Made by a program: the position numbers and the translations under genes | The notes under the pieces: generated by a model | What the model was told of the DNA's origin: nothing | Database searches by the model: none | What the model saw: the letters and a program-made list of their open reading frames with translations, nothing else | Source of the DNA: JAWKUK01 sp041398605 | Lineage (GTDB): Bacteria; Planctomycetota; UBA1135; GCA-002686595 | Direction of reading: 5' to 3' | DNA: 64,000 nucleotides | Assembly (NCBI GenBank): GCA_041398605.1 | Contig: JAWKUK010000023.1 | Location: forward strand, 1 to 64,000 | Shown: piece by piece, positions 44,638-54,389 of the stretch | Layout: each line of letters starts with the position of its first letter | Position numbering within the stretch: the stretch's first letter is position 1

Positions 44638-46874
<2,237 letters not shown>

Positions 46875-47110
46875 GGGTGGCCGTCCCCGTCGGCGCTGCC
46901 AAGGGGGCGGGCCCGGGGGGCGCAGAGGATACGGCGGAGCCAGCGCCGTCGCCCCATCCGCACTCCGCCTGTCTCAACCGTGGGCCCGAGCCGCGCGCTA
47001 GACCCGCTCAGCGGGCGGCGGCAGGCCGGCGCTGCAGCGAGGGCCTGAGCTTGCTCGGGCGCCCGACGGAGTCGAGCTTGACGGGCCAACCGCCGCGGCC
47101 CCGCGCGTGC

Positions 47111-47626
47111 TCACTGCCAAGTGCCGGCGTAGGTCGTCGCGAACCCGGGCGCATCTCGGATAGCGAGGTCGTGGAAGCGCCGGGCAATCTGTCGCAGGTG
47201 CAGGGCGTCGTGCGCGGCCCAGGACGCCAGGAGATCGCCCGCGCGGATGGAGCCGAGCTTCGGGTGATCCTTGGTGGCGGTCCAGTCCGCGGTGCCGGTG
47301 CTACGCAGCCACCGGACGCTCCGCAGCCGTTCACGCTGGAAGCGCTCGGCTTCGCGGGCGAGGTCGCGCTCGTTGTAGTTGCCCTCCTCCACCATCTCGT
47401 CGACGTTCAGACGCGGCCAGGGGCGCTCAGGGGCCGTCAGGAGCAGCTCGAGGCGCTTCCTGAAGTCGTGCTCCTCCTCGTCGGCGAGGTGGCAGACGAC
47501 CTCCAGGATCGACCAGCCGCCGTCCGAGGGGCGCCAGCGCGCCTCGGTCTCGGAGAAGCCCTTGACGAGGTTGGGGAGGGCGTACGCGAAGTGCTCGAGG
47601 CGCCCGATGATGAGGTCCGGATTCAT
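47111..47626 (-). CDS. DinB family protein
   Basis: 171 residues from ATG 47626 (MNPDLIIGRLEHFAYALPNL). It has the four-helix DinB/YfiT layout with metal-binding histidines in LEVVCHLADEEEHDF and in AAHDALHLRQIARRF near the end. These are putative metal-dependent hydrolases or transferases, often thiol-linked; no substrate can be named. The in-frame upstream extension is GC-rich low-complexity sequence and was not used. Confidence 0.9.
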   Translation of the reverse strand: MNPDLIIGRLEHFAYALPNLVKGFSETEARWRPSDGGWSILEVVCHLADEEEHDFRKRLELLLTAPERPWPRLNVDEMVEEGNYNERDLAREAERFQRERLRSVRWLRSTGTADWTATKDHPKLGSIRAGDLLASWAAHDALHLRQIARRFHDLAIRDAPGFATTYAGTWQ

Positions 47627-47694
47627 GCTCTCTGACAGCCCGACGGCCGGGACTTGACCCCGGAGTGTAACCCGCTGAGCGCCCGCTTCCAGTA

Positions 47695-47815
47695 GCCTCG
47701 TTGACCGGGGGCCCACACCTTTCTGGGCCCCGGGCGCCTCCCTGGGCCCCGAGGCCCCCCCGCGGCGGCCCCACCTGGGGGCCGCTCCGCCGCCCCATGG
47801 CGGGATCTCTGAACC
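47695..47815. other. Highly structured GC-rich intergenic region
   Basis: Between the DinB start and the next plus-strand gene the sequence folds strongly. CCGGGGGCCCA with TGGGCCCCGG (47705-47733) forms a stem around CACCTTTC. GCGGCCCC with GGGGCCGC (about 47765-47785) forms a stem around ACCTG. It may be a leader or terminator region; no T-run is present. Confidence 0.5.
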
Positions 47816-47867
47816 CATGACCGGACCGTCAAGAATGTAGGCTGCCCCACGCGCCTACCGTCCGGGC

Positions 47868-48665
47868 GTGTCCGACCGAGCCCTACTCCGCATGCTGCGC
47901 ACCATCGTCCTCGGCCTGTTCGCCGTCATCGGCGCCTTCTGGTCCTGGTACTTCTATGACAAGAGCACCGCGCACATGCGCGAGCTCACCGTGCGTGATG
48001 AGCGTATCCACACGCTCGAGGAGGAGTCTTTGGCCAAAGACGCCGAGCTCGAGCGGCGCGCGCTGCAGATCCGCACACAGGGCGAGGAGATCGAGCGACA
48101 GGGGCAAGAGATCCGGCGCCTCGAGGTGTCGCTGCACTTGCTCAAGGTCGATCACCGGGTCGCGCGCATGGAGGTCGTGTCGCAGGTGGCCTCGGTCGAT
48201 GGCTCCGGCGAGATGGTGACGACGGTGCGCTTCATCGAGCTCGACCCGGACGGGAATGAGATCGGCGCGGGCGTGACCGTGGAGGTGCTGGGCAAGAAGG
48301 TCTACGTCGAGGGCTTGACGATCAAGTTCAACGACGAGTTCGTCGAGCTCGGCGACTACCTGCGCGGCACCAGCATCTGCCTCTTCACGCGGCTCTTCGG
48401 AGAGAACCAGGCGCCGACCGACGGCTATCAGCTAGACCCGAAGTACACGCACCCGCTGCCCTATTCCGGCGACGACCTGCCCGATCCGTTTTACGACGAC
48501 CTGTGGCGCAAGTTCTGGGACTATGCGAACGACCCCAATGCTGCCGCCGAGAAGGGCGTGCGCGCGGCGCACGGCGAAGCGCCGTTTGTCGAGGCGCGGC
48601 CGGGCAAGTCATACCGCGTCGAGCTGCGCCAGTCCGGCGGCCTGACGATCACGCCCGAACGCTGA
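47868..48665 (+). CDS. Membrane-anchored coiled-coil protein of unknown function
   Basis: 265 residues from GTG 47868 (ATG at 47892 is an alternative). One N-terminal membrane helix (TIVLGLFAVIGAFWSWYF), then a coiled coil at about 40-90 (RIHTLEEESLAKDAELERRA, then QIRTQGEEIERQGQEIRRLE). The C-terminal half is a beta-rich globular part (MVTTVRFIELDPDGNEIGAG, VYVEGLTIKFNDEFVELGDY). It would face the periplasm. Family not recognised. A strong hairpin follows the stop. Confidence 0.82.
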   Translation: MSDRALLRMLRTIVLGLFAVIGAFWSWYFYDKSTAHMRELTVRDERIHTLEEESLAKDAELERRALQIRTQGEEIERQGQEIRRLEVSLHLLKVDHRVARMEVVSQVASVDGSGEMVTTVRFIELDPDGNEIGAGVTVEVLGKKVYVEGLTIKFNDEFVELGDYLRGTSICLFTRLFGENQAPTDGYQLDPKYTHPLPYSGDDLPDPFYDDLWRKFWDYANDPNAAAEKGVRAAHGEAPFVEARPGKSYRVELRQSGGLTITPER

Positions 48666-48687
48666 GGAGCGCCGAGCGCTCGCGACC

Positions 48688-48725
48688 AAGCGCGCCGGGG
48701 AGACAAAGGTCTCACCGGCGCGCTT
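48688..48725. terminator. Strong bidirectional terminator hairpin
   Basis: AAGCGCGCCGG pairs perfectly with CCGGCGCGCTT (11 bp). A G/A mismatch and a further 5 bp (GAGAC with GTCTC) extend the stem to an AAAG loop. It sits between the ends of the coiled-coil gene and the fasciclin gene and could serve both; a short GATTT follows on the plus strand. Confidence 0.75.
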
Positions 48726-48760
48726 GATTTCACGGCGACGTCGAGCGTCACCGCCAGCGA

Positions 48761-49714
48761 TCAGTGCGGGAGCAGCACCGCGTCGATCACGTGGATCACG
48801 CCGTTCGAAGCTTCGATGTCGACCGCCGTGATGTGAGCGCCACCGATCTTCACGCCGGCGTCGCTGACCTCGATCGCGAGCTTGCCGCCCTGGAGCGTCG
48901 TCGCAGCGTCGAGCTTGACCGCTTGGTCCGCATACACGCGCCCCGCGACGATGTGATACTTCAGGATGGCAGCGAGCTGGTCCTTGTTCTCAGGCAGCAA
49001 GAGCGACTCGACGGTGCCCTTCGGGAGCTTCGCAAACGCCGCGTCTGTGGGCGCGAAGACCGTCAACTCCGTGTCCCCTGTCAGCGCGCCGACCAAGCCC
49101 GCGGCCTGCGCGGCGGCGACGAGCGTCTGGAACGTCCCGGCGCCGCTCGCGACCTCGGCGAGGTTCTTCGACTCGGGCAGGATCACGCTGTCGATCACGT
49201 GGATGACGCCGTTCGTGCACTCGATGTCCGTCGCGGTCACCTGGGCCTTGTCGACGAAGACCTTGCCCTTTTCGTCGCCCTCGGTGCCGACGCGGATGTC
49301 GACGCGCTGGCCGCTGAGCGTCGTTGCGTTCGAGAGCTTTACCACCGCTGCGGCGCGGACGTCACCGGCGACGACGTGATAGGTCAAGATGCGCGCCAAG
49401 GCCGCCTTGTTCTCCGGCTTGAGGAGCGACTCGACGGTGCCCGCGGGGAGCTTCGCGAAGGCCTCGTCCGTCGGGGCGAAGACGGTCAGCGGTCCGCGCG
49501 CTTCGAGCGCCTCGACGAGCCCCGCCGCCTTTGCCGCGGCGAGGAGAGTGCCAAAGGAGCCCGCCTCTGCGGCGGTCGCGACGATGGACTTCTTCGCAGA
49601 GTGCGAGGCGAGCGCGGCCTTCGCCTTCGCGGCCGGACACTGGCCGCAGTCTTGCGGCGCGGAAACGAACGAGGCGGCGGCAAAGAGACCGCTGATGAGG
49701 AGCATGGAGTTCAT
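48761..49714 (-). CDS. Secreted protein with two fasciclin (FAS1) domains
   Basis: 317 residues from ATG 49714; signal peptide MNSMLLISGLFAAASFVSA, then a short Cys pair (CGQC). Two FAS1 domains follow at about 45-180 and 185-317. Each has the H1 box (GPLTVFAPTDEAFAKLP and TELTVFAPTDAAFAKLP), the YH motif (ILTYHVVAGDV and ILKYHIVAGRV) and the H2 box (TNGVIHVIDSVILP and SNGVIHVIDAVLLP). FAS1 domains mediate adhesion outside the cell. The two copies are similar enough to suggest a recent duplication. Confidence 0.93.
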   Translation of the reverse strand: MNSMLLISGLFAAASFVSAPQDCGQCPAAKAKAALASHSAKKSIVATAAEAGSFGTLLAAAKAAGLVEALEARGPLTVFAPTDEAFAKLPAGTVESLLKPENKAALARILTYHVVAGDVRAAAVVKLSNATTLSGQRVDIRVGTEGDEKGKVFVDKAQVTATDIECTNGVIHVIDSVILPESKNLAEVASGAGTFQTLVAAAQAAGLVGALTGDTELTVFAPTDAAFAKLPKGTVESLLLPENKDQLAAILKYHIVAGRVYADQAVKLDAATTLQGGKLAIEVSDAGVKIGGAHITAVDIEASNGVIHVIDAVLLPH

Positions 49715-50084
49715 CGTAGACGTGTTCAGAGTTGAAGGAAGAGTGAAGGGTTCGGCAGCTCTGCGCGCTGGGACGCATGCCATGCGTCACCACGCTCAGG
49801 GCGTTGAATCGTTGTCCTGCCGTCGCTTTGCAACACATGTACGGTTGCTGACGTGGCTGATGACTGCGAGCGAGTGAGCGCTCGCGGTGCGTGCAGCACG
49901 CGCGCACTGACGTCGGACGCGAGAGAGTTCGGGGGTAGGGCGCCGTTGGATGCAGCGAACGAAGAGTTGACACTTCGGGTCGTCCGAGCGCGCGAGCGGC
50001 GGCGCGGCGGCGAATAGGGCGGCCCACGGATGCGAGATTCCTGGATTTCTTCTCCCTCCGTTTCGAAACCGATAGGCTCCCCCC
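49715..50084. other. Divergent intergenic region
   Basis: 370 bp between the starts of the fasciclin and PmoA-like genes. TTGACA occurs at 49967-49972 on the plus strand, but no TATAAT-like -10 follows at the right spacing. No repeat or small gene supported. Confidence 0.5.
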
Positions 50085-51128
50085 ATGCCCCGCCGATGCC
50101 CCGCTCCATGCCTTCGCCGCTCCACCAGCCGCGCTCTGTCACTCACGCTCGTCGCCATGCTGCTCGCGGCGTGCGGCGCGACGCGCAGCAGCGCCTCGCC
50201 CGAAGTGCCGCAGGGCACGCCGCTCGCCGTGTCCCTGCGTACCCGGCCCGATGCGGTCGAGGTCTACACGGCCGGTGAGCTGTTCGCGACGGTCCGCTTC
50301 GGGGATGACACGGGTCCGTGTGTCTTCCCATTGAACGCAGCGCACGGCACGCCGGTGACGCGCGGCTTCCCAATGGAGCCGGGCCCCGACGACGAGCGCG
50401 ATCACCCGCATCACCGGTCGCTATGGTTCGCCCATGGCGACGTCGACGGCGTTGACTTCTGGCACGGAGGTGGGCGGATCGAGACGCTCGGGTTCGAGGT
50501 CTCTTTGCCCTCGAAGAGCGTCGCGATCGTCGAGCTCTCGCTCGCATGGCGCGCGCAGAATGGCCGCGAGCTCCTGCGAGAGAAGCGCCGCTACACGTTC
50601 CACGCAGAGCAGGGCCTGCGCTGGGTCGACGCGAGCCATCGCCTGCAGCCGGCCGATGAAGGCGTCGTCTTTGGCGACACCAAGGAGGGCACGTTCGCGC
50701 TGCGCGTGGCGCCGACGCTGCGCAGCGACGGCCCCGTCGCGGCTGGCCGCTTGGTGGACGCGGACGGGCGCGTCGACGGCGACGTCTGGGGCAAGCGCTC
50801 GACCTGGATCGCGGCGACGGGCCCTGTCGCGGACAGCAGCGGGGTCCGGCGCGACGTGACGGTGGCGCTCATGGAGCACCCCAGCAACTTCCGGTTCCCG
50901 ACCTGGTGGCACGCGCGCACGTACGGATTGTTGGCCGCCAACCCGTTCGGCAAGGGCGCCTTCGAAGGGCGGGCGATCGAGGGCGACGGCTCGTTCGCCC
51001 TGTCGAGGGGAGAGACGCTCTGGCTGCGGTACCGAGTCCTGCTCGGAGACGACGCGCTCTCCGCTGAGCGCATCGAAGTCGAGGCCAAGCGCTATTCGGG
51101 CGACGAGACCGACGCGAGCCTGATCTGA
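50085..51128 (+). CDS. PmoA-like (DUF6807) lipoprotein
   Basis: 347 residues; lipobox AMLLAACG at about 24-31. The family block is DHPHHRSLWFAHGDVDGVDF, followed by WHGGGRIETLGFEV, the middle YTFHAEQGLRWVDASHRLQP, and ALMEHPSNFRFPTWWHARTY near the end. DUF6807/PmoA proteins are widespread in Planctomycetota; their biochemical role is not firmly known and is probably linked to sugar or polysaccharide use. Not a methane monooxygenase despite the name. Located outside the cytoplasm. Confidence 0.9.
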   Translation: MPRRCPAPCLRRSTSRALSLTLVAMLLAACGATRSSASPEVPQGTPLAVSLRTRPDAVEVYTAGELFATVRFGDDTGPCVFPLNAAHGTPVTRGFPMEPGPDDERDHPHHRSLWFAHGDVDGVDFWHGGGRIETLGFEVSLPSKSVAIVELSLAWRAQNGRELLREKRRYTFHAEQGLRWVDASHRLQPADEGVVFGDTKEGTFALRVAPTLRSDGPVAAGRLVDADGRVDGDVWGKRSTWIAATGPVADSSGVRRDVTVALMEHPSNFRFPTWWHARTYGLLAANPFGKGAFEGRAIEGDGSFALSRGETLWLRYRVLLGDDALSAERIEVEAKRYSGDETDASLI

Positions 51129-51153
51129 CCGCCCGAGCCGTCTCCGGTAGACT

Positions 51154-51186
51154 CTGGGCCACTGCTGGGCCACTGCTGGGCCACTG
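51154..51186. repeat. Three perfect 11-bp tandem repeats ending 3 bp before a start codon
   Basis: CTGGGCCACTG is repeated three times without mismatch, and the ATG of the carboxypeptidase gene begins at 51190. The array takes the place of a ribosome binding site; there is no purine-rich Shine-Dalgarno. Confidence 0.93.
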
Positions 51187-51189
51187 CGA

Positions 51190-52872
51190 ATGTCGAATCA
51201 CCCCAAGAAGAGACGTCCGGACGTCGGGTTAGGAGCGCTGAAGTCCCTGCTGGCCGGCCTGAAGGCGGCGCTGACTGCGACGCTGCTGGCGCTGCTGTCG
51301 ACGACGGCCTCCGCGCAGACCTTCGATGGCTCGTTCGAGTCGGGGAACCTCCAAAGCGTCTCGAGCTTGGGTCCGGACCGCTACGCCGTCACGTTGCGGC
51401 CAGACTCGAGCTCGACCCAGCGACAATGGTTCTACTTCTCCGTGCGGGGCGCCGCCGGTCGAACTTTGACGTTCGAGCTGACCCCCTTCGACATCGCGAG
51501 CCCCTGGGCGAGCGGGATGACCCCGTGTGTCACCCGCGACCCCGACGACCCGGCCGCATGGGGACGGGTCCCCGCGGCGCAGACAGCATGGAGCGCTGGT
51601 CGGCTCACCTTCGCGTACACCTTCGCGGATGATGCGCCCGTCTGGTTCGCCTATTCGTTCGCGTATACAGCGACCCGCGCCGCTGCGCTCGTGAGCGAGA
51701 TCGAGGGCAGCCCGTTTGCGACACGGCGCACGATCGGCCACTCGCTGCAGGGGCGCGCGCTGGAGGTGCTAGAGGTCACGGAAGGGCCGCGCAATGATAA
51801 GGTCGGCGTTTGGGTGCAAGCGCGGCAGCACCCTGCCGAGTGCGGCAGCTCGTGGACATGCGAGGCGTTCCTGCGGTGGCTGATTGGAGACAGCGCGTCC
51901 GCGCGCGCGCTGCGCGAGCATGCGGTCGTGCAGGTGCTGCCGATGGTCAACCCGGACGGCGTGGCCCTGGGCAATTATCGCACGAACTTCGCCGGCCTCG
52001 ACCTCAATCGCCAGTGGAACGTCGCGAGCCTCGCGGTGTCGCCCGAGGTGTACTTGGTCCAGCAGGAGCTCGCGGCGCTCGAGGCGACGCACGGGCTCGA
52101 GCTCTTCCTCGACCTGCACACGCACTCGTCGGAGCTGAAGAACTGGGTCTTCGGCGAGTCTGGTAGCGCGCAGTTCGACCAGCGTGAACGCGGCTACGCG
52201 CAGGCCATCGAGGCTGAGTTCTCGGACTTCTCCTTCGCGCTCTCTTCCTTCGCCAACGGGACGACCGGGGCCGTCGCCAAGACAAGAGTGCACCAGCTGT
52301 ATCCCGACGCGCTGACCTACACGCAGGAGCAGACGTACCACACGCTCACCTACGGGCCGAACGTCGGGGCGCCGATCACCGTGGCGCGGTACGAAGAGAT
52401 GGGCGTCGCGCTTGGAGAGGCGTTTGTCACCTTCAATGCCTGGAGCCCGAGCTGGGAGACATATTGCGCGCCGAAGGTGAACAGCCTGGGCTGTACGGCG
52501 GGCCTCTTTGCAAGCGGCGCGCCCACGTTCAGCGGCCCCGACGACTTCACCGTCCATGCCACGAACGTCCTCAGCAACTCGCTCGGGATCTACTTCTGGG
52601 GGGCGGCGCCCGAGAGCTCACCGCTGCTGGGCGGCCTCCTGTGCGTACGCCCGCCCCTCATTCGCACGACGGCCGCCATGTCCGGGGGATCAGGCCCCGG
52701 GCTCGACTGCAGCGGCGCCTACGCTTTCCACTGGTCCCAGGCGAAGTTCTTCGGCGCTGGGCTCTTCCCGGGCGCGCGCGTTCATGGCCAATTCTGGGCT
52801 CGCGACGCGATGCACCCAGACGGTACCGGCGTCAGCCTGACGGCTGGGATCGCTTTCACGGTGCAACCGTGA
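51190..52872 (+). CDS. Secreted M14-family carboxypeptidase of the cytosolic-carboxypeptidase (CCP/Nna1) type
   Basis: 560 residues; hydrophobic signal segment LKAALTATLLALLSTTASAQ after a basic start. An N-terminal beta-sandwich is present (QRQWFYFSVRGAAGRTLTFE), as in CCP-type peptidases. The catalytic domain has zinc ligands His214 and Glu217 in HPAE (usually HPGE) and His310 in LDLHTH. The ASN-ARG-type specificity loop is LDLNRQW, and a catalytic Glu candidate lies in YTQEQTYHT. The last 125 residues (YCAPKVNSLGC ... FWARDAMHPDGTG) are a diverged form of the recurrent terminal domain. It would remove C-terminal residues from extracellular proteins or peptides. Confidence 0.88.
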   Translation: MSNHPKKRRPDVGLGALKSLLAGLKAALTATLLALLSTTASAQTFDGSFESGNLQSVSSLGPDRYAVTLRPDSSSTQRQWFYFSVRGAAGRTLTFELTPFDIASPWASGMTPCVTRDPDDPAAWGRVPAAQTAWSAGRLTFAYTFADDAPVWFAYSFAYTATRAAALVSEIEGSPFATRRTIGHSLQGRALEVLEVTEGPRNDKVGVWVQARQHPAECGSSWTCEAFLRWLIGDSASARALREHAVVQVLPMVNPDGVALGNYRTNFAGLDLNRQWNVASLAVSPEVYLVQQELAALEATHGLELFLDLHTHSSELKNWVFGESGSAQFDQRERGYAQAIEAEFSDFSFALSSFANGTTGAVAKTRVHQLYPDALTYTQEQTYHTLTYGPNVGAPITVARYEEMGVALGEAFVTFNAWSPSWETYCAPKVNSLGCTAGLFASGAPTFSGPDDFTVHATNVLSNSLGIYFWGAAPESSPLLGGLLCVRPPLIRTTAAMSGGSGPGLDCSGAYAFHWSQAKFFGAGLFPGARVHGQFWARDAMHPDGTGVSLTAGIAFTVQP

Positions 52873-52890
52873 GCGCCCACGGGCATACGC

Positions 52891-52908
52891 CAGGCGCCTG
52901 AGGCGCCC
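52891..52908. repeat. 18-bp hairpin element, copy 2
   Basis: Identical to 30075-30092. It lies 19 bp after the carboxypeptidase stop and 40 bp before the next start, so it can act as a terminator hairpin (GGCGCC-TGA-GGCGCC), though without a T-run. Confidence 0.6.
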
Positions 52909-52947
52909 CCTTCACTGACTCAGACACTCCGAATCCAAGACTCACCC

Positions 52948-54240
52948 ATGCAACACACACTCCGATTCTCCCTCGCGCTCGCCGCCACGGCGATCCCCGC
53001 GGCCGCGCAGCAAGTCCTCATGGTCGTCGACTCCGGCAACGATCGGGTCATGCAATACAACGCGACCGACGGCTCGCTCATCAACGAGAACTTCATCGTC
53101 GGCGGCTCTGGCGCGTTTGCGTTCGGGACGCCGAAAGAGGCGATCCAAGTGAACGACGAGATCTGGGTCGTCGACCAGATCGCCGATTCGCTGTTCATCT
53201 TCGACCTCGCCGGCAACTACTTGAGCACGATCACGGGGGGGCTCGACAACCTGCGCGGCGGTGAGTTCATCAACGGGACCGTCTACATCACGAACGCGGG
53301 CACCGGCAACTCGGCCCCGGGTCCGGCGATCGTCTCGTTCGACACGGCTGGCAACAACCTCGGTTTCTTCCCGACGCAGAACACGAGCCCGTTCGACCTC
53401 GTGCCGTTCAATGGCGAGCTGGTGGTCACCGACTTCGCGGCGGACACGGTCGACCGCTACGACTTCGCCGGGAACTACCTGGGAGCGCTCGCCGCGGGTG
53501 GCACGGGCACGGCGCTGAACCAGCCTGAGCAGATCTCACTCAGCGCGCAGAACACGGTCGTCGTGGCGGCGTTCGGCGCGCCGATCGGTGTGTACGAGTA
53601 CGACACGACCGGCGGCGAGATCGGCTACATCCCGACGAACGCGGGCCTGCGCGGGGCATGGCGCCTCGGCAACGGGAACATGATGTACACGAGCTCGCTC
53701 GGCGTGTTTGTCTACGATGTCGCGACGATGACGTCGACGGACGTGACGCCGGCTGGCGGTGGCACGTCGGGTCAGAACGTGAGCTTGCTCGACCTCTCGC
53801 AGACGGGCTCGATCGGGACCGTCTACTGCTCACCGGCGGTGCCGAACACGTCGGGCAACAGCGCGACGATGTCCGCGAGCGGCAGCGTCGTGGCCGCGCA
53901 GAACAGCCTCACCCTCACAGCGGACGGCTTGCCGACCAACGCGTTCGGCTTCTTCCTGACTTCGACGACGCAGGGCGCGCTGAACCAGCCTGGCGGCAGC
54001 CAGGGCGTCCTGTGCCTTGGCGGCTCGATCGGGCGCTACGTGGGCCCGGGCCAGATCCAGAACTCCGGCGCGCAGGGCCAGATCATGCTCGCGCTCGACC
54101 TGACCCAGACGCCGACGCCGACGGGCCTCGTGACGATCATGTCGGGCGAGACTTGGAACTTTACGGCGTGGTTCCGAGACTCGGTCGGCGGCACCGCGAC
54201 GTCGAACTTCGCGAACGGGCTCGAGATCTTCTTCCAGTAG
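52948..54240 (+). CDS. Secreted propeller-like protein with C-terminal recurrent domain (paralogue 2)
   Basis: 430 residues; signal peptide about 1-20 (FSLALAATAIPAAAQ). Blades such as VLMVVDSGNDRVMQYNATDG, DEIWVVDQIADSLFIFDLAG and LVVTDFAADTVDRYDFAGNY parallel those of the protein at 39592-40932, in the same order. The C-terminal 125 residues are the recurrent domain: YCSPAVPNTSGNSATMSASG, then GVLCLGGSIGRYVGPGQIQN, then SGETWNFTAWFRDS and ATSNFANGLEIFFQ. A terminator-like hairpin follows 34 bp after the stop. Probably exported; function unknown. Confidence 0.9.
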   Translation: MQHTLRFSLALAATAIPAAAQQVLMVVDSGNDRVMQYNATDGSLINENFIVGGSGAFAFGTPKEAIQVNDEIWVVDQIADSLFIFDLAGNYLSTITGGLDNLRGGEFINGTVYITNAGTGNSAPGPAIVSFDTAGNNLGFFPTQNTSPFDLVPFNGELVVTDFAADTVDRYDFAGNYLGALAAGGTGTALNQPEQISLSAQNTVVVAAFGAPIGVYEYDTTGGEIGYIPTNAGLRGAWRLGNGNMMYTSSLGVFVYDVATMTSTDVTPAGGGTSGQNVSLLDLSQTGSIGTVYCSPAVPNTSGNSATMSASGSVVAAQNSLTLTADGLPTNAFGFFLTSTTQGALNQPGGSQGVLCLGGSIGRYVGPGQIQNSGAQGQIMLALDLTQTPTPTGLVTIMSGETWNFTAWFRDSVGGTATSNFANGLEIFFQ

Positions 54241-54273
54241 CCGCTCAGGGTCGCCTGACTGCAGCGGACCCGG

Positions 54274-54300
54274 CTCCCTGACTGCCACGCAGTCGGGGAG
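54274..54300 (+). terminator. Hairpin after the propeller gene
   Basis: CTCCCTGACTGC pairs with GCAGTCGGGGAG (12 bp with one T-G wobble) around a CAC loop, 34 bp after the stop at 54240. No T-run follows. Confidence 0.65.
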
Positions 54301-54389
54301 CGCTGCGAGAACGTACGGGACACCGGCCCTGTTGGGTGCAGGTGCCCCCCCCCGCGGGGTGCGCAGTGCGATTCGCGCGCGCCGGTACC

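Noticed and set aside
49967..49972. TTGACA as a sigma-70 promoter for the PmoA-like gene
   Set aside because: No acceptable -10 hexamer at 15-19 bp; left as a note only.
50085..51128. Methane monooxygenase subunit PmoA
   Set aside because: The name is shared by an unrelated family; this protein is a lipoprotein with the DHPHHRSLWFAHG block of DUF6807 and has no membrane-bound monooxygenase features.
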